Positions 24,178 to 33,988 of a stretch of DNA of 64,000 bases are shown here, one piece after another. Under the pieces are notes generated by a model. That model was not told where the DNA came from and did no database searches. It worked only from the letters and a program-made list of their open reading frames with translations. Position numbers and translations under genes: made by a program. The DNA is taken from assembly GCF_040372045.1 (NCBI RefSeq), contig NZ_BAABWH010000001.1; one strand, given 5' to 3'. How positions within the stretch are numbered: position 1 is the stretch's first letter; every line of letters starts with the position of its first letter. The stretch comes from Thalassolituus sp006212115. Lineage in GTDB: Bacteria; Pseudomonadota; Gammaproteobacteria; Pseudomonadales; Oceanobacteraceae.

Positions 24178-25470
24178 TTACAGTTCGAAGCTGTGTCTCA
24201 GAACGATGGTTTCTACACGGTCAGGGCCGGTAGAAATGATGTCGATCGGCGCACCAATCGCTTCTTCAACGAAGCGGATGTAAGCGCGTGCATTTTCTGG
24301 CAGGTCGTCGATGCTCTTGGCACCGAAGGTCGATTCAGTCCAACCTGGCAGCTCTTTGTATACTGGCGTCACTTTCTCAAACTGATCTGCAGACGCAGGT
24401 ACTTTCAGAGCGTTACCGTTCTCGTCCTGATATCCGATACATACTTTGATGGTCTCAAGGCCATCCAGTACGTCCAGCTTCGTCAGGCAGATAGTGTTGA
24501 TCGAGTTAACGCGAATCGCATGCTTAACCAGCATGGCATCGAACCAACCACAACGACGGTCACGACCGGTAGTCGTGCCTTTTTCTTTACCGACGTCAGC
24601 AAGGTGCTTACCCACGTTGTCGAACAGCTCTGTCGGGAATGGGCCAGCACCAACACGCGTCGTGTAGGCTTTGGTGATACCCAGAATCTGATCAAGGTAC
24701 AGAGGACCAACGCCTGAGCCTGTCGCAACGCCACCGGCAGTGGTGTTAGAAGAGGTCACAAACGGGTAAGTACCGTGGTCGATATCCAGCAGAGTGCCCT
24801 GAGCACCTTCAAACATGATATCGCCGCCGTCTTCACGGATTTCATGTACCAGATCAACCGCATCAACAACGATGTCTTTGATCTGAGCTGCCCAGTCTTT
24901 ACAGGCTGCCAGCGTCTCTTCGTAGCTGACTGCATCTACACCGTAGTACTGAGTCAGGGAGAAGTTATGGAACTCCATCACTTCTTTCAGTTTGTCGGCA
25001 AATTCTGGCTGGTACAAATCACCCACACGCAGACCACGGCGAGATACTTTGTCTTCGTACGCAGGACCGATACCACGACCAGTAGTACCGATTTTCGCAT
25101 TACCGCGCTTAATCTCACGAGCCTGATCCAGTGCAACGTGATAAGGCAGAATCAGCGGACAAGCGTGCGATACGCGCAAGCGCTCCATCACTGGTACACC
25201 GCGATCTTCCAACGCACGGATCTCTTTCAGCAGTGCGTCAGGGGCCAACACGACACCGTTACCGATTACACAACGTACGCCATCACGCAGGATGCCGGAC
25301 GGGATCAGATGAAGGGCCGTTTTTTCGCCGTTAATAACCAGGGTGTGACCTGCGTTGTGGCCACCCTGAAAACGGACAACCGCCGCTGCTTTTTCAGTCA
25401 GTAGGTCTACAATTTTACCCTTACCTTCGTCACCCCACTGGGTGCCCAGAACAACAACACTTTTGCCCAT
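24178..25470 (-). CDS. purA: Adenylosuccinate synthetase
   Basis: PurA couples IMP and aspartate with GTP to form adenylosuccinate in AMP synthesis. The 430-residue protein begins MGKSVVVLGTQWGDEGKGK, with the GTP-binding GDEGKGK loop. GHNAGHTL, IGTTGRGIGP and the signature FEGAQGTLLDIDHGTYP follow. ATG 25470 is the family start; a GTG at 25485 would add five residues. It lies downstream of hisZ (35 nt gap), probably in the same operon. Confidence 0.97.
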   Translation of the reverse strand: MGKSVVVLGTQWGDEGKGKIVDLLTEKAAAVVRFQGGHNAGHTLVINGEKTALHLIPSGILRDGVRCVIGNGVVLAPDALLKEIRALEDRGVPVMERLRVSHACPLILPYHVALDQAREIKRGNAKIGTTGRGIGPAYEDKVSRRGLRVGDLYQPEFADKLKEVMEFHNFSLTQYYGVDAVSYEETLAACKDWAAQIKDIVVDAVDLVHEIREDGGDIMFEGAQGTLLDIDHGTYPFVTSSNTTAGGVATGSGVGPLYLDQILGITKAYTTRVGAGPFPTELFDNVGKHLADVGKEKGTTTGRDRRCGWFDAMLVKHAIRVNSINTICLTKLDVLDGLETIKVCIGYQDENGNALKVPASADQFEKVTPVYKELPGWTESTFGAKSIDDLPENARAYIRFVEEAIGAPIDIISTGPDRVETIVLRHSFEL

Positions 25471-25505
25471 GGCAGAATCTTTCACTCAGTCGTTAAATGT
25501 AAATA

Positions 25506-26672
25506 TCAGGCGTTGACCAGCGTCCACTGGCCATTGTCTTGCGCGAGACGCTTGGACGCCCCTGCAATTTCACCATCGAGTTCGGTCACAACACGGTATC
25601 CTTCAGCCCGCAGTTCCGCCATGGCTTGCCATAGTGCCGGGTCATCAGACTGTGGCACGGCGACGGTTTCCTTTGCCTCGAACTGACGCTGACCGAGACG
25701 CGCCAGTACTTTTAAATCAGCACTGAAACCGGTTGCTGGACGTGCACGTCCAAAATCTGCACCGGTTTCATCATAGCGGCCGCCCTGCGCTACGGCATCG
25801 CCATAACCCGGTACATAGGCCGCAAAGACCAGACCTGTGTGGTAGTCGTAACCACGCAGTTCGGTTAAATCACATGTGATGGATACCTGAGGGAAACGCT
25901 GTGTCAGGGCATCAATCGCTTGTGTCATATCGCTCAACTGCTGGGCCGCAACCGGCACCAGCTCTGCTAAGCGGGTAAATTTGTCTGTCAGCGCGCTCGC
26001 GTTACCCTGCATGCCTGCCACCAGATTAAATGCTTCAATCAGGTGTTCGTCATTCAGCTCACGCTCAACCCACGCCAGAGTGTCCGTCTGACACTTGAGT
26101 TTCAGCAGGTCGAACAGTTCACTTTGCTGTTCATCACTCAGGCCTGCGCTGTCTGCCAGCGCACGGAAAACGCCAACGTTACCGAGATCGAGATGAACGC
26201 CTTCGATACCGGCTTCAGTCAGTAAACTCAGCATCACGCTGATGATTTCGATGTCGCCACTGATCGTCGCTTCACCATACAACTCTGCACCAATCTGTGT
26301 GGGAGTACGGCTGGCCAACAAGGATGCTGGACGAGTATGGAACACAGTCCGGCAGTAACTCAGACGGCTAACGCCCTCTGGAGCAAGGCTGTGCGCATCG
26401 ATACGAGCAACCTGTGGTGTTGTGTCGGCACTCAGCCCCATCAAGCGACCGGACAACTGGTCCGTGACTTTGAATGTGCGGAGGTCCAGATCTTTACCCG
26501 TGCCGGTAAGCAGCGAGTCCAGATACTCCAGCGCTGGTGGAATAACGAAGTCGTAGCCGCAGTTGTCGAGATAGTCGAGCAGATGGCGACGCAACTGCTC
26601 TATGCGGCGCGCCTGTGGCGGCAGAATTTCGTCAATACCATCTGGCAACAGCCAACGGTCAGCTCCAGTCAT
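25506..26672 (-). CDS. hisZ: ATP phosphoribosyltransferase regulatory subunit HisZ
   Basis: HisZ is a catalytically dead HisRS-like subunit that assembles with short-form HisG to give regulated ATP phosphoribosyltransferase, the first step of histidine synthesis. The 388-residue protein starts at WLLPDGIDEILPPQA and has the class II synthetase core with LMGLSADTTPQVARI and the DYHTGLVFAAYVPG / GGRYDETGADFG region. ATG 26672 is chosen because upstream residues are Cys-rich and lack homology. It follows the DUF2065 gene by 10 nt, ahead of purA. Confidence 0.93.
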   Translation of the reverse strand: MTGADRWLLPDGIDEILPPQARRIEQLRRHLLDYLDNCGYDFVIPPALEYLDSLLTGTGKDLDLRTFKVTDQLSGRLMGLSADTTPQVARIDAHSLAPEGVSRLSYCRTVFHTRPASLLASRTPTQIGAELYGEATISGDIEIISVMLSLLTEAGIEGVHLDLGNVGVFRALADSAGLSDEQQSELFDLLKLKCQTDTLAWVERELNDEHLIEAFNLVAGMQGNASALTDKFTRLAELVPVAAQQLSDMTQAIDALTQRFPQVSITCDLTELRGYDYHTGLVFAAYVPGYGDAVAQGGRYDETGADFGRARPATGFSADLKVLARLGQRQFEAKETVAVPQSDDPALWQAMAELRAEGYRVVTELDGEIAGASKRLAQDNGQWTLVNA

Positions 26673-26682
26673 TGTCCAGCCT

Positions 26683-26883
26683 TCAATTATTAAACAGGTA
26701 AAGCAAGGCGAGCCCCAGCAACATGCTGGATAGCCCAATTATTCTCATCGTGCGATCGTCTGTTTCGGCGAGTCGGGCGACCAGTTGCCGCCAGCGAGCA
26801 GGATACAGAAAGGGAATAATCCCCTCTATTATCAGCACCAGACTGACCGCTACGGCCAGCGTATGCCAAGTATCTCCGGACAC
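26683..26883 (-). CDS. DUF2065 small membrane protein
   Basis: The 66-residue protein has two transmembrane helices (about 6-28 and 46-64) around a short loop with YPARWRQL, the DUF2065 (YjeT) pattern. The gene sits between hflC and hisZ/purA as in many gammaproteobacteria. Function unknown. A terminator for hflC lies just upstream, so transcription of this gene and hisZ may start in the 30 bp beyond it or depend on readthrough. Confidence 0.88.
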   Translation of the reverse strand: MSGDTWHTLAVAVSLVLIIEGIIPFLYPARWRQLVARLAETDDRTMRIIGLSSMLLGLALLYLFNN

Positions 26884-26915
26884 GCTTTCTACCTTGATGT
26901 AAAACAGATTTGCAC

Positions 26916-26941
26916 AAAAAAACCGGGCTGGTGGCCCGGTT
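26916..26941 (-). terminator. Rho-independent terminator of hflC
   Basis: AACCGGGC-tggtg-GCCCGGTT is followed on the minus strand by seven T, about 60 nt after the hflC stop. Confidence 0.8.
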
Positions 26942-27002
26942 GCAGGATTCTACCAGAGCTGTCCGGGCTTGAACATGCAAACATGCCCAAGCCTGACAGT
27001 CT

Positions 27003-27872
27003 TTACTTCCCTTTCGAGTCGTTCAGGTAGCGGAAGAAGTCGCTCTTTGGATCGAGCAGCAGAACATCGTTACCCTGAAAGGTCTCGGTGTACGCCTTGA
27101 GGCTTCGTGTAAATGAGTAGAACTCTGGGTCTTTGTTGAAGGCCTGCGCGTAAATACGTGCCGCTTCTGCGTCACCTTCACCTCGGATCTGCTCCGCTTC
27201 ACGGTAAGCTTCAGCTTCGATAACCGTCTTCTGACGATCTGCGTCAGCCTGGATACCTTCCGCCAACTCGTTACCTTCTGAGCGGATCTCACGAGATTCA
27301 CGACCACGCTCTGCCGACATACGCTGATAAACGTTGTTGCTCAGCTCGTCTGGCAGGTCGATCGCCTTAACGCGTACATCCAGAACCTCGATACCCAATT
27401 CGTCCTGCGTCTGCTCGTTGAGCATAGCAGTCAGTTTGGTCATCAGCTGGTCACGTTCACCAGAAACCACTTCGTAGAGGCTACGTGCTGCAATTTCATC
27501 ACGCAGACCTTTGTTTACCTGGTTCTCCAGCAGCAGGGTCGCGCGGGTGCGGTCACCTGATGTTGCCTGGTAGTAGTTACGCACGTCTTTGATACGCCAT
27601 TTCGCGAACGAATCGACGATGACGTATTTCTTACCAGACGTCAGGAAGCGCGATGGCTGAGTATCCAGCGTCAATACACGCGCATCGAAACGCTTAATGA
27701 CATCGGCCAACGGCATTTTAAATCCAATACCGGGCTGCACGTCGTCATCAATCATTTCACCGAAACGCAGCTTAATAGCGCGTTCTGTTTCTTTGATGAT
27801 GTAGAAACTCTGACTACCAAAAATCAGTACCAGTGCCAGAACAATCAGCGTAGTAAAAGCTTTAGGAGACAT
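27003..27872 (-). CDS. hflC: FtsH protease modulator HflC
   Basis: HflC is an inner-membrane SPFH/prohibitin-type protein that, with HflK, forms a large cage around the FtsH protease. The 289-residue protein has an N-terminal transmembrane anchor (about 5-25, FTTLIVLALVLIFGSQSF), the SPFH domain (about 25-200) and a coiled coil rich in EAEAYREAEQ. Its ATG shares one base with the hflK stop (TAATG), so the two are translationally coupled. Confidence 0.96.
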   Translation of the reverse strand: MSPKAFTTLIVLALVLIFGSQSFYIIKETERAIKLRFGEMIDDDVQPGIGFKMPLADVIKRFDARVLTLDTQPSRFLTSGKKYVIVDSFAKWRIKDVRNYYQATSGDRTRATLLLENQVNKGLRDEIAARSLYEVVSGERDQLMTKLTAMLNEQTQDELGIEVLDVRVKAIDLPDELSNNVYQRMSAERGRESREIRSEGNELAEGIQADADRQKTVIEAEAYREAEQIRGEGDAEAARIYAQAFNKDPEFYSFTRSLKAYTETFQGNDVLLLDPKSDFFRYLNDSKGK

Positions 27873-29059
27873 TAACGACCCTCCCGACGGATAGTAGTTG
27901 AGCTGGTTGTTGTACGACGCGAGTTCGCTTCACGGATCACTTCATCAGTAAGACGTTTGATGTCGTCATCTGTCATACCAGACTGGCGCGCGGCACCCTG
28001 TACCTGATTGGTCAACTTATCCAGTGGCAGGTACATCATGTTGTTACCGCCTTCGACATCCACCAGCACTTTGCTGCTGTTGTTGTACACCTCGGATACG
28101 GCATCAATATAGAGACGTTCACGCGTCACCGCAGGGGCTTTGTTGTACTCGTTCAGCAGTTTGCTGAAGCGGTCCGCCTCACCCTCTGCACGTGCAACAA
28201 CACGCTCACGGTAAGCGCGGGCTTCTTCCAGCTGACGCTGAGCACGGCCACGCGCTTCCGGTACAACCGAGTTCGCGTAGGCTTCTGCATCATTGATGGT
28301 ACGTTCTTTATCCTGCTTCGCACGCTGAACATCATCAAACGCTTCTTTCACCGCGGACGGCGGTGTCGCGTCTTTAATGTTGACGTTTTGCAGGGTAATA
28401 CCTGTGTTGTATTCATCCATGTAGAACTGCAGACGTTGTTTCACGGCTTCTGCCAGTACCACACGGCCGGTGGTCAGAATTGGGTCCATCTCAGTGGAAC
28501 CCACTTCATGACGCAGAGCACTTTCAGCCGCATCACGCAGGGTCAGTTCTGGATCATCGACACGCAGTGCGTAGGCAACCGGATCGGTCACGCGGTACTG
28601 CACGTTGAGTTTAACGTCGACGATGTTCTCGTCTTCAGTCAGCATGCTTTCGCGGATTTCAGCTTCACGAACCCGCGTCGCATTGACGATGATCACGTCA
28701 TCGATCACTGGAATCTTCCAGTTCAGACCTTCGCCTTCAATACGATCAAACTTACCAGTACGCAGCACAACACCACGTTCCTGAGTGTCCAGGATATAGA
28801 CAGAATTCATGGCCAGAAGTACCGCCGCAATAACAGCTGCAACGACGAGGAAGCCAGTGATACTGCCATCGCTACCGTTACCATTGTTGCTGCCACCGCC
28901 ATTTTTGCCGCCAAATAAGCCGTTCAGCTTGTCGGTCAGTTTGCGGATTACTTCGTCCAGGTCGGGGGGCTGATTACCGCCGCCGCCATTGCCCCTGTTG
29001 TTATTACCCCAAGGGTCTTTGGGCTTATTGCCATTACCGCCAGGCTCATTCCAGGCCAT
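27872..29059 (-). CDS. hflK: FtsH protease modulator HflK
   Basis: HflK is the partner of HflC in the FtsH-associated SPFH complex. The 395-residue protein has the typical Gly/Asn/Pro-rich cytoplasmic N-terminus (MAWNEPGGNGNKPKDPWG), a transmembrane helix at about 70-90 and the SPFH domain (RGVVLRTGKFDRIEGEGLNWK). A coiled coil with Ala/Glu/Arg repeats and a Ser/Thr/Arg tail follow. A GGAGT site precedes ATG 29059. Confidence 0.96.
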   Translation of the reverse strand: MAWNEPGGNGNKPKDPWGNNNRGNGGGGNQPPDLDEVIRKLTDKLNGLFGGKNGGGSNNGNGSDGSITGFLVVAAVIAAVLLAMNSVYILDTQERGVVLRTGKFDRIEGEGLNWKIPVIDDVIIVNATRVREAEIRESMLTEDENIVDVKLNVQYRVTDPVAYALRVDDPELTLRDAAESALRHEVGSTEMDPILTTGRVVLAEAVKQRLQFYMDEYNTGITLQNVNIKDATPPSAVKEAFDDVQRAKQDKERTINDAEAYANSVVPEARGRAQRQLEEARAYRERVVARAEGEADRFSKLLNEYNKAPAVTRERLYIDAVSEVYNNSSKVLVDVEGGNNMMYLPLDKLTNQVQGAARQSGMTDDDIKRLTDEVIREANSRRTTTSSTTIRREGR

Positions 29060-29169
29060 AGATCACTCCAGTCAGTGTGGCTGTTTTGTCATAAATGAAT
29101 GTTTCATCCGTAATGATAACGGATTTCCACGACTCAGCCAGCCCGAGCTGGCAAAGCAATGTATTTCTT

Positions 29170-30483
29170 TTACTGCTCCCAAGGCTCAGCCTGGGTCACC
29201 AAAAAACGCGACTCGGGCACATTAGCCTTGGACAGTGCGCGTTTGAAGTCCTGCAACTGCATCCGGATATTCAACAGGCTCTCACCATTATCGGTATATT
29301 CTTCGCTCTGAACGCCGCCCGATTCGTAAAGAATTGCACGAAGACGCGCATCTGCAGGAGGCAACGTCAGATTGCCCTCAAACAGTTCTTCGCCAAGCAA
29401 TTCAGAAATCGCCTGACGCAGAAGATCGAATCCCTGACGCTCCTGAGCCGATAACCAGACAGCGACAGGTGTGCCATCTTCATTGCGATCGATTCGCGGC
29501 GTAGCGGTTTCAAGCAGATCGATCTTGTTGTACACCCTGAGTTCCGGCAGCTCGTCCGCCTGAATTTCACTCAGTACCGTCTCAACCTGTTCGATGTTGC
29601 CCTCGCGCTCGGGTGATGCACAATCGATAACGTGCATCAGTAACTGCGCTTCCGCTGCTTCCTGCAGTGTGGCTCTGAAGGCTTCTACCAGTTTATGGGG
29701 GAGGTGTCGGATAAATCCAACCGTGTCCGCGAGAACAATTTCACCCACATCATCGATATCAAGACGCCGCAGAGTCGGGTCGAGAGTCGCGAACAGCTGA
29801 TCTGCCGCGTACACCTCGGCCTGAGTCAACGCATTGAATAAAGTAGATTTTCCAGCATTGGTGTAGCCCACGATAGCAACTGTCGGAACATCCGAACGTT
29901 GTCGGGCACGACGGCTCTGGTCCCGCTGCGAGCGGACTTTATCGAGGCGCGCATGAATGCTTTTTACACGCTCACGCAGCAGACGGCGATCCGTCTCGAG
30001 CTGAGTTTCACCGGGTCCGCGCATACCGATACCGCCCTTCTGGCGCTCAAGGTGAGTCCAGCCGCGAACGAGACGCGTGGATTGATGCTGAAGCTGCGCC
30101 AGCTCTACCTGCAATTTACCTTCGTGAGTCCGGGCGCGCTGCGCAAAAATATCAAGAATCAGACCGGTACGATCGAGAACACGACACTTGATCTCGCGCT
30201 CGATGTTACGTTCCTGGCTGGGCGACAGAGCATGGTTGAAGATCACCAGGCTCACGTCGTGAAGACGCACCATTTCGGCAATTTCTTCGACCTTACCTTT
30301 ACCGACAAAGGTTTTAACGTGTGGCACATCCCGCTTGGTCGTCACCAGCTCGACGGGATCAGCTCCTGCGGAGATCACCAATTCACGAAACTCGTTGATG
30401 TCTTCCCGGTTTGCACCTTCAGGGAAGTCCACATGGACCAGAACGGCTTCTTCACCACCACTGTCTGGGCGTTCAAAAAACAC
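29170..30483 (-). CDS. hflX: Ribosome-rescue GTPase HflX
   Basis: HflX is a 50S-binding GTPase that splits stalled 70S ribosomes under stress. The 437-residue protein has the N-terminal HflX domain (about 1-180, with GGIGMRGPGETQLETDRR) and a G domain with G1 GYTNAGKST, G3 DTVGFIRHLP and G4 NKIDLL. It starts at GTG 30483, giving the usual MFFERPDSGG N-terminus. It sits between hfq and hflKC, the classic order. Confidence 0.96.
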   Translation of the reverse strand: MFFERPDSGGEEAVLVHVDFPEGANREDINEFRELVISAGADPVELVTTKRDVPHVKTFVGKGKVEEIAEMVRLHDVSLVIFNHALSPSQERNIEREIKCRVLDRTGLILDIFAQRARTHEGKLQVELAQLQHQSTRLVRGWTHLERQKGGIGMRGPGETQLETDRRLLRERVKSIHARLDKVRSQRDQSRRARQRSDVPTVAIVGYTNAGKSTLFNALTQAEVYAADQLFATLDPTLRRLDIDDVGEIVLADTVGFIRHLPHKLVEAFRATLQEAAEAQLLMHVIDCASPEREGNIEQVETVLSEIQADELPELRVYNKIDLLETATPRIDRNEDGTPVAVWLSAQERQGFDLLRQAISELLGEELFEGNLTLPPADARLRAILYESGGVQSEEYTDNGESLLNIRMQLQDFKRALSKANVPESRFLVTQAEPWEQ

Positions 30484-30642
30484 GGCAGGCGTTACCTTTG
30501 TTTATTAACAGGAAATAAAAATAGCAGATGCGAGACACGAAGAGGCCTCAGACGTTCATTAACAACAGTGAGAAGTTGCTTCAGTCGGATAGCGAGAAGG
30601 GGTTGCGCGATAAAACATGGCAACCCCTGTCGGTTGGGCGAA

Positions 30643-30885
30643 TTACTCTTCGCCGTCACCCTGTTCTGCTGGTGCGAGACGCACGTTACGACTAGGTACC
30701 ACAGTCGAAATTGCGTGCTTGTATACCATCTGAGATACGGTGTTTTTCAGCAGAATCACAAACTGATCGAACGACTCGATCTGACCCTGAAGTTTAATAC
30801 CGTTGACCAGGAAGATAGAAACCTGAATACGTTCCTTGCGAAGTTGATTCAAATAAGGGTCTTGTAAGGAGTGCCCTTTTGACAT
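30643..30885 (-). CDS. hfq: RNA chaperone Hfq
   Basis: Hfq forms a hexameric Sm-like ring that pairs small RNAs with mRNAs. The 80-residue protein starts MSKGHSLQDPYLNQLRKER; the Sm1 segment VSIFLVNGIKLQGQIESFD and Sm2 YKHAISTVVPSR are clear. The C-terminus is short (about 15 residues), like other Pseudomonas-type Hfq proteins. AGGAGA lies 6 nt before ATG 30885. Confidence 0.97.
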   Translation of the reverse strand: MSKGHSLQDPYLNQLRKERIQVSIFLVNGIKLQGQIESFDQFVILLKNTVSQMVYKHAISTVVPSRNVRLAPAEQGDGEE

Positions 30886-31096
30886 AGTTGTTCTCCTAAA
30901 TGAGAGAGTGCCTTCCAATCTGCGGTCGGCGAAATAAAAGTAGTTTGCCCCATGGTTGGCCTCACCCGGTCTGTGCTTATCGATGAAAACACCACCGCCC
31001 GGTACACCTACACCAAGCGATCATTCGACAATCTTCAGTTGATTGGGTTCAGCCAGAGAACGACGGAAAATGCATTGTTATTAGTCAGCAATACGG

Positions 31097-32056
31097 TCAA
31101 CCTTGGCTCTCGCTGCTAAATATGGCGTTGGCGCTGAGTATTTTCAAGGTATTTCTGACAATATCCGGATCATCGGTATCCAGCCATTGAAGATCGGGCC
31201 AACTACGTAGCCAGGTTATTTGTCTTTTAGCCAGCTGGCGGGTCGCAATAATGCCTCGTTCGACCATCTCATCGTAACCGTACTGGCCGTCGAGATGCTC
31301 CCATGCCTGACGATATCCAACGCAGCGGACAGACGGCAGATCAATGTGCAGATCACCACGGGCACGCAATGCTCTTACTTCTTCCATAAACCCGTCCGAC
31401 AGCATGATACGGAATCGCTGCGCAATGCGTTCATGCAGGCGCGATCTCTCCGCCGGACACACGGCAAGATTAACCACGTGATAAGGCAAAGGCTCTGTAT
31501 GTTGCTCCGCCCAATGTTGCGTCAGCGTCTTACCGGAGATCATATACACCTCCAGAGCGCGCTGAATTCGCTGAGAGTCCATAGGTTTCAGACGCCGTGC
31601 TGACTCAGGGTCGACCTCTGCCAGACGCTGATGCATCGCAGGCCAGCCAAGCTCTCGTCCTTCATCAAGCAGTTGCTGACGTATAGTTTCATCCGATTTC
31701 GGTAAGTCTGCAGAACCGTCGCGCAGGAATTTGAAGTACATCATGGTGCCACCCACTAGCAGTGGCACTTTGCCGGATGCGGTTATCTCTGCCATTTCCC
31801 GAAGAGCGTCCTCTCGAAAATCCGCAGCAGAGTAACTCTCTGTTGGATCAATCAGATCAATCAAGCGATGCGGGGCCTCGGCTTGCATAGCGGCATCGGG
31901 CTTGGCGGTACCTATGTCCATATCCCGATAAATCAATGCAGAGTCGACACTGATGATTTCGCAGTTGTGACGCTTAACCAGTTCCAACGCCAGGGCCGTT
32001 TTACCCGAGGCTGTTGGCCCCATCAAAAAGATGGCAGGGGGGAGAGAAGTAGACAT
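31097..32056 (-). CDS. miaA: tRNA dimethylallyltransferase MiaA
   Basis: MiaA adds the dimethylallyl group to A37 of tRNAs reading UNN codons. The 319-residue protein has the P-loop GPTASGKTALAL, DSALIYRDMDIGTAKP and the swinging RxCVGYRQAW segment. The ATG shares a base with the mutL stop TGA (TGATG), so it is translationally coupled to mutL. A GTG three bases earlier is the only alternative start. Confidence 0.96.
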   Translation of the reverse strand: MSTSLPPAIFLMGPTASGKTALALELVKRHNCEIISVDSALIYRDMDIGTAKPDAAMQAEAPHRLIDLIDPTESYSAADFREDALREMAEITASGKVPLLVGGTMMYFKFLRDGSADLPKSDETIRQQLLDEGRELGWPAMHQRLAEVDPESARRLKPMDSQRIQRALEVYMISGKTLTQHWAEQHTEPLPYHVVNLAVCPAERSRLHERIAQRFRIMLSDGFMEEVRALRARGDLHIDLPSVRCVGYRQAWEHLDGQYGYDEMVERGIIATRQLAKRQITWLRSWPDLQWLDTDDPDIVRNTLKILSANAIFSSESQG

Positions 32057-33972
32057 CACTGCCCTCGCATAAAGAGCTTATCAAGCTCGGACATGGTCAT
32101 CTGCGTCCAGGTCGGACGGCCGTGGTTACACTGCCCGGAGCGTTCTGTGGCTTCCATGTCGCGTAGTAGGGCGTTCATTTCCGGGAGTGTCAGTCTCCTG
32201 TTCGCCCGGACGGAACCATGGCACGCCATAGTGGAAAGCAGCTCATTGCGATGCGCCAGAATACGATCAGATGCCCCGTGCTCCATCAGGTCACTTAACA
32301 TGTCCGTGACCAACTGACCCACATTTGCCTGCTGCAGCAATACCGGAATCTGGCGAATCATCAGACTCTCTGGCGACATACGTGCGATTTCAACACCCAG
32401 TTGCCGGAATTCATCAACGTATTGCTCGGCAGCATCTGCCTCACGTTCACTGACGTGCAATGTCTCAGGTACTAACAGAGGCTGACTCTGTACCCCTTGC
32501 TGATCCACCGCGACTTTTAGGCGCTCGTAGGTAATACGTTCATGGGCGGCGTGCATATCCACGATCACTAGCCCCTGAGCATTCTGAGCGAGAATAAAGA
32601 CGCCATGCACCTGAGCCAGTGCAAAGCCAAGCGGCGGGATATCTTCAGCATCGGTCTCGGGCAGTGGCTGAGGTATCGCCTGATTCAGTTGCTCGTAGCT
32701 GCGCAACTGTTCGGCAACGGCGCTTTGTCCGGGGCGGTTGTCAGAAAAGCTACCGCCAGACTGAAAAGCCGAGGCAGGCGATCCACCGAAAGAGGATCCG
32801 CCTGAAAATGGAACTGCAGCCTCTGCGCCGTTAGCACTTCCACTAACATCCCGAGGAGTTTGCCAGTCGAGGCGATTCTGCCCCTGAAACTCACCCGCCT
32901 CTGTCCCGGTGGCAACCGGTGTGGCGCTATTTCCACTCCCCGGCTGTGCTTCCAGAGAGGGCTGCTCCGGACGCACATCGGCCAGAGCCCGGTGCAGAGA
33001 ACGGAAAATAAAATCGTGTACCAGGCGCCCGTCGCGGAACCGGACCTCATGTTTAGTCGGGTGCACGTTCACATCCACCAGCTTGGGATCTAACCAGAGA
33101 TACAGAACAAACGCAGGCTGGCGTCCGTGATACAGCACATCCCGATACGCCTGTTTAATAGCGTGAACGACTAGTTTGTCACGCACCGCACGACCATTAA
33201 CGAAAAAGTACTGCATATCGCCCTGCGAACGGGAGAAGGTGGGCAAGCCAACCCAGCCTTCAATCGTCAGGCCCGCTGCTTCGGTTTCGATATGCACGGC
33301 GTTATCCATAAACTGTGGGTTCAGCAAAGTCGCAACGCGCTTTTCACGGTCAATAGTACGAGTCGCCGGGCGCAGAGAATGAATAACACGGTTGTTGTGG
33401 CGCAAGGTGAAGGCAACGTCATAACGACTCAGAGCGAGTTTCTTCAGCGTATCTTCAAGGTGCGAAAATTCAGTCTTTTCAGTTCGCAGAAATTTCCGAC
33501 GAGCCGGCGTGTTAAAAAACAAATCACGCGCTTCAACAGTGGTGCCTGTCGGATGAGCAGCTGGGCTGACTTCCGCTTGCATATCGCGACCTTCCGCTTT
33601 CACCTGCCAGGCCTCATCGGCGCCTTCTTCGCGAGACGTCAGGGTAAGGCGCGAAACGGAGGAAATACTGGCCAACGCCTCTCCACGGAAGCCCATGGTG
33701 CCAACAGCCTCGAGATCATCCAGCGTGGTGATTTTACTAGTAGCGTGGCGACTGAGAGACAGTGGCAGATCGTCCTTACCAATCCCGTGACCGTCGTCCC
33801 GCACTCTGAGTAATTTTATGCCGCCCTGTTCTGCATCGACATCGATCTGCTGCGCCCCGGCATCCAGCGCGTTTTCGACCAGTTCTTTCACTATGTTGGC
33901 TGGACGTTCTACTACCTCACCGGCGGCAATCTGGTTTGCCAGACGGGGAGATAAAAGATGAATTCGACTCAT
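32056..33972 (-). CDS. mutL: DNA mismatch repair protein MutL
   Basis: MutL links MutS mismatch recognition to strand removal. The 638-residue protein has the GHKL ATPase N-terminus (ENALDAGA, DDGHGIGKDDL, GFRGEALASI), a long variable Ser/Gly linker (about 340-425) and a C-terminal dimerisation domain. That domain carries D-M-H-A-x2-E-x4-E (residues 472-483), matching the DxHA-x2-E-x4-E nicking-endonuclease signature of MutL proteins from bacteria lacking MutH, such as Pseudomonas. It precedes miaA in the operon. Confidence 0.97.
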   Translation of the reverse strand: MSRIHLLSPRLANQIAAGEVVERPANIVKELVENALDAGAQQIDVDAEQGGIKLLRVRDDGHGIGKDDLPLSLSRHATSKITTLDDLEAVGTMGFRGEALASISSVSRLTLTSREEGADEAWQVKAEGRDMQAEVSPAAHPTGTTVEARDLFFNTPARRKFLRTEKTEFSHLEDTLKKLALSRYDVAFTLRHNNRVIHSLRPATRTIDREKRVATLLNPQFMDNAVHIETEAAGLTIEGWVGLPTFSRSQGDMQYFFVNGRAVRDKLVVHAIKQAYRDVLYHGRQPAFVLYLWLDPKLVDVNVHPTKHEVRFRDGRLVHDFIFRSLHRALADVRPEQPSLEAQPGSGNSATPVATGTEAGEFQGQNRLDWQTPRDVSGSANGAEAAVPFSGGSSFGGSPASAFQSGGSFSDNRPGQSAVAEQLRSYEQLNQAIPQPLPETDAEDIPPLGFALAQVHGVFILAQNAQGLVIVDMHAAHERITYERLKVAVDQQGVQSQPLLVPETLHVSEREADAAEQYVDEFRQLGVEIARMSPESLMIRQIPVLLQQANVGQLVTDMLSDLMEHGASDRILAHRNELLSTMACHGSVRANRRLTLPEMNALLRDMEATERSGQCNHGRPTWTQMTMSELDKLFMRGQ

Positions 33973-33988
33973 AATTAAGGCTGAACCT

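Noticed and set aside
24193..24717. 174-codon plus-strand frame opposite purA
   Set aside because: It is a shadow of purA codon usage; no ribosome site or family features.
29899..30867. 322-codon plus-strand open frame opposite hflX and hfq
   Set aside because: It is antisense to two clear conserved genes and its translation is composition-driven with no family features.
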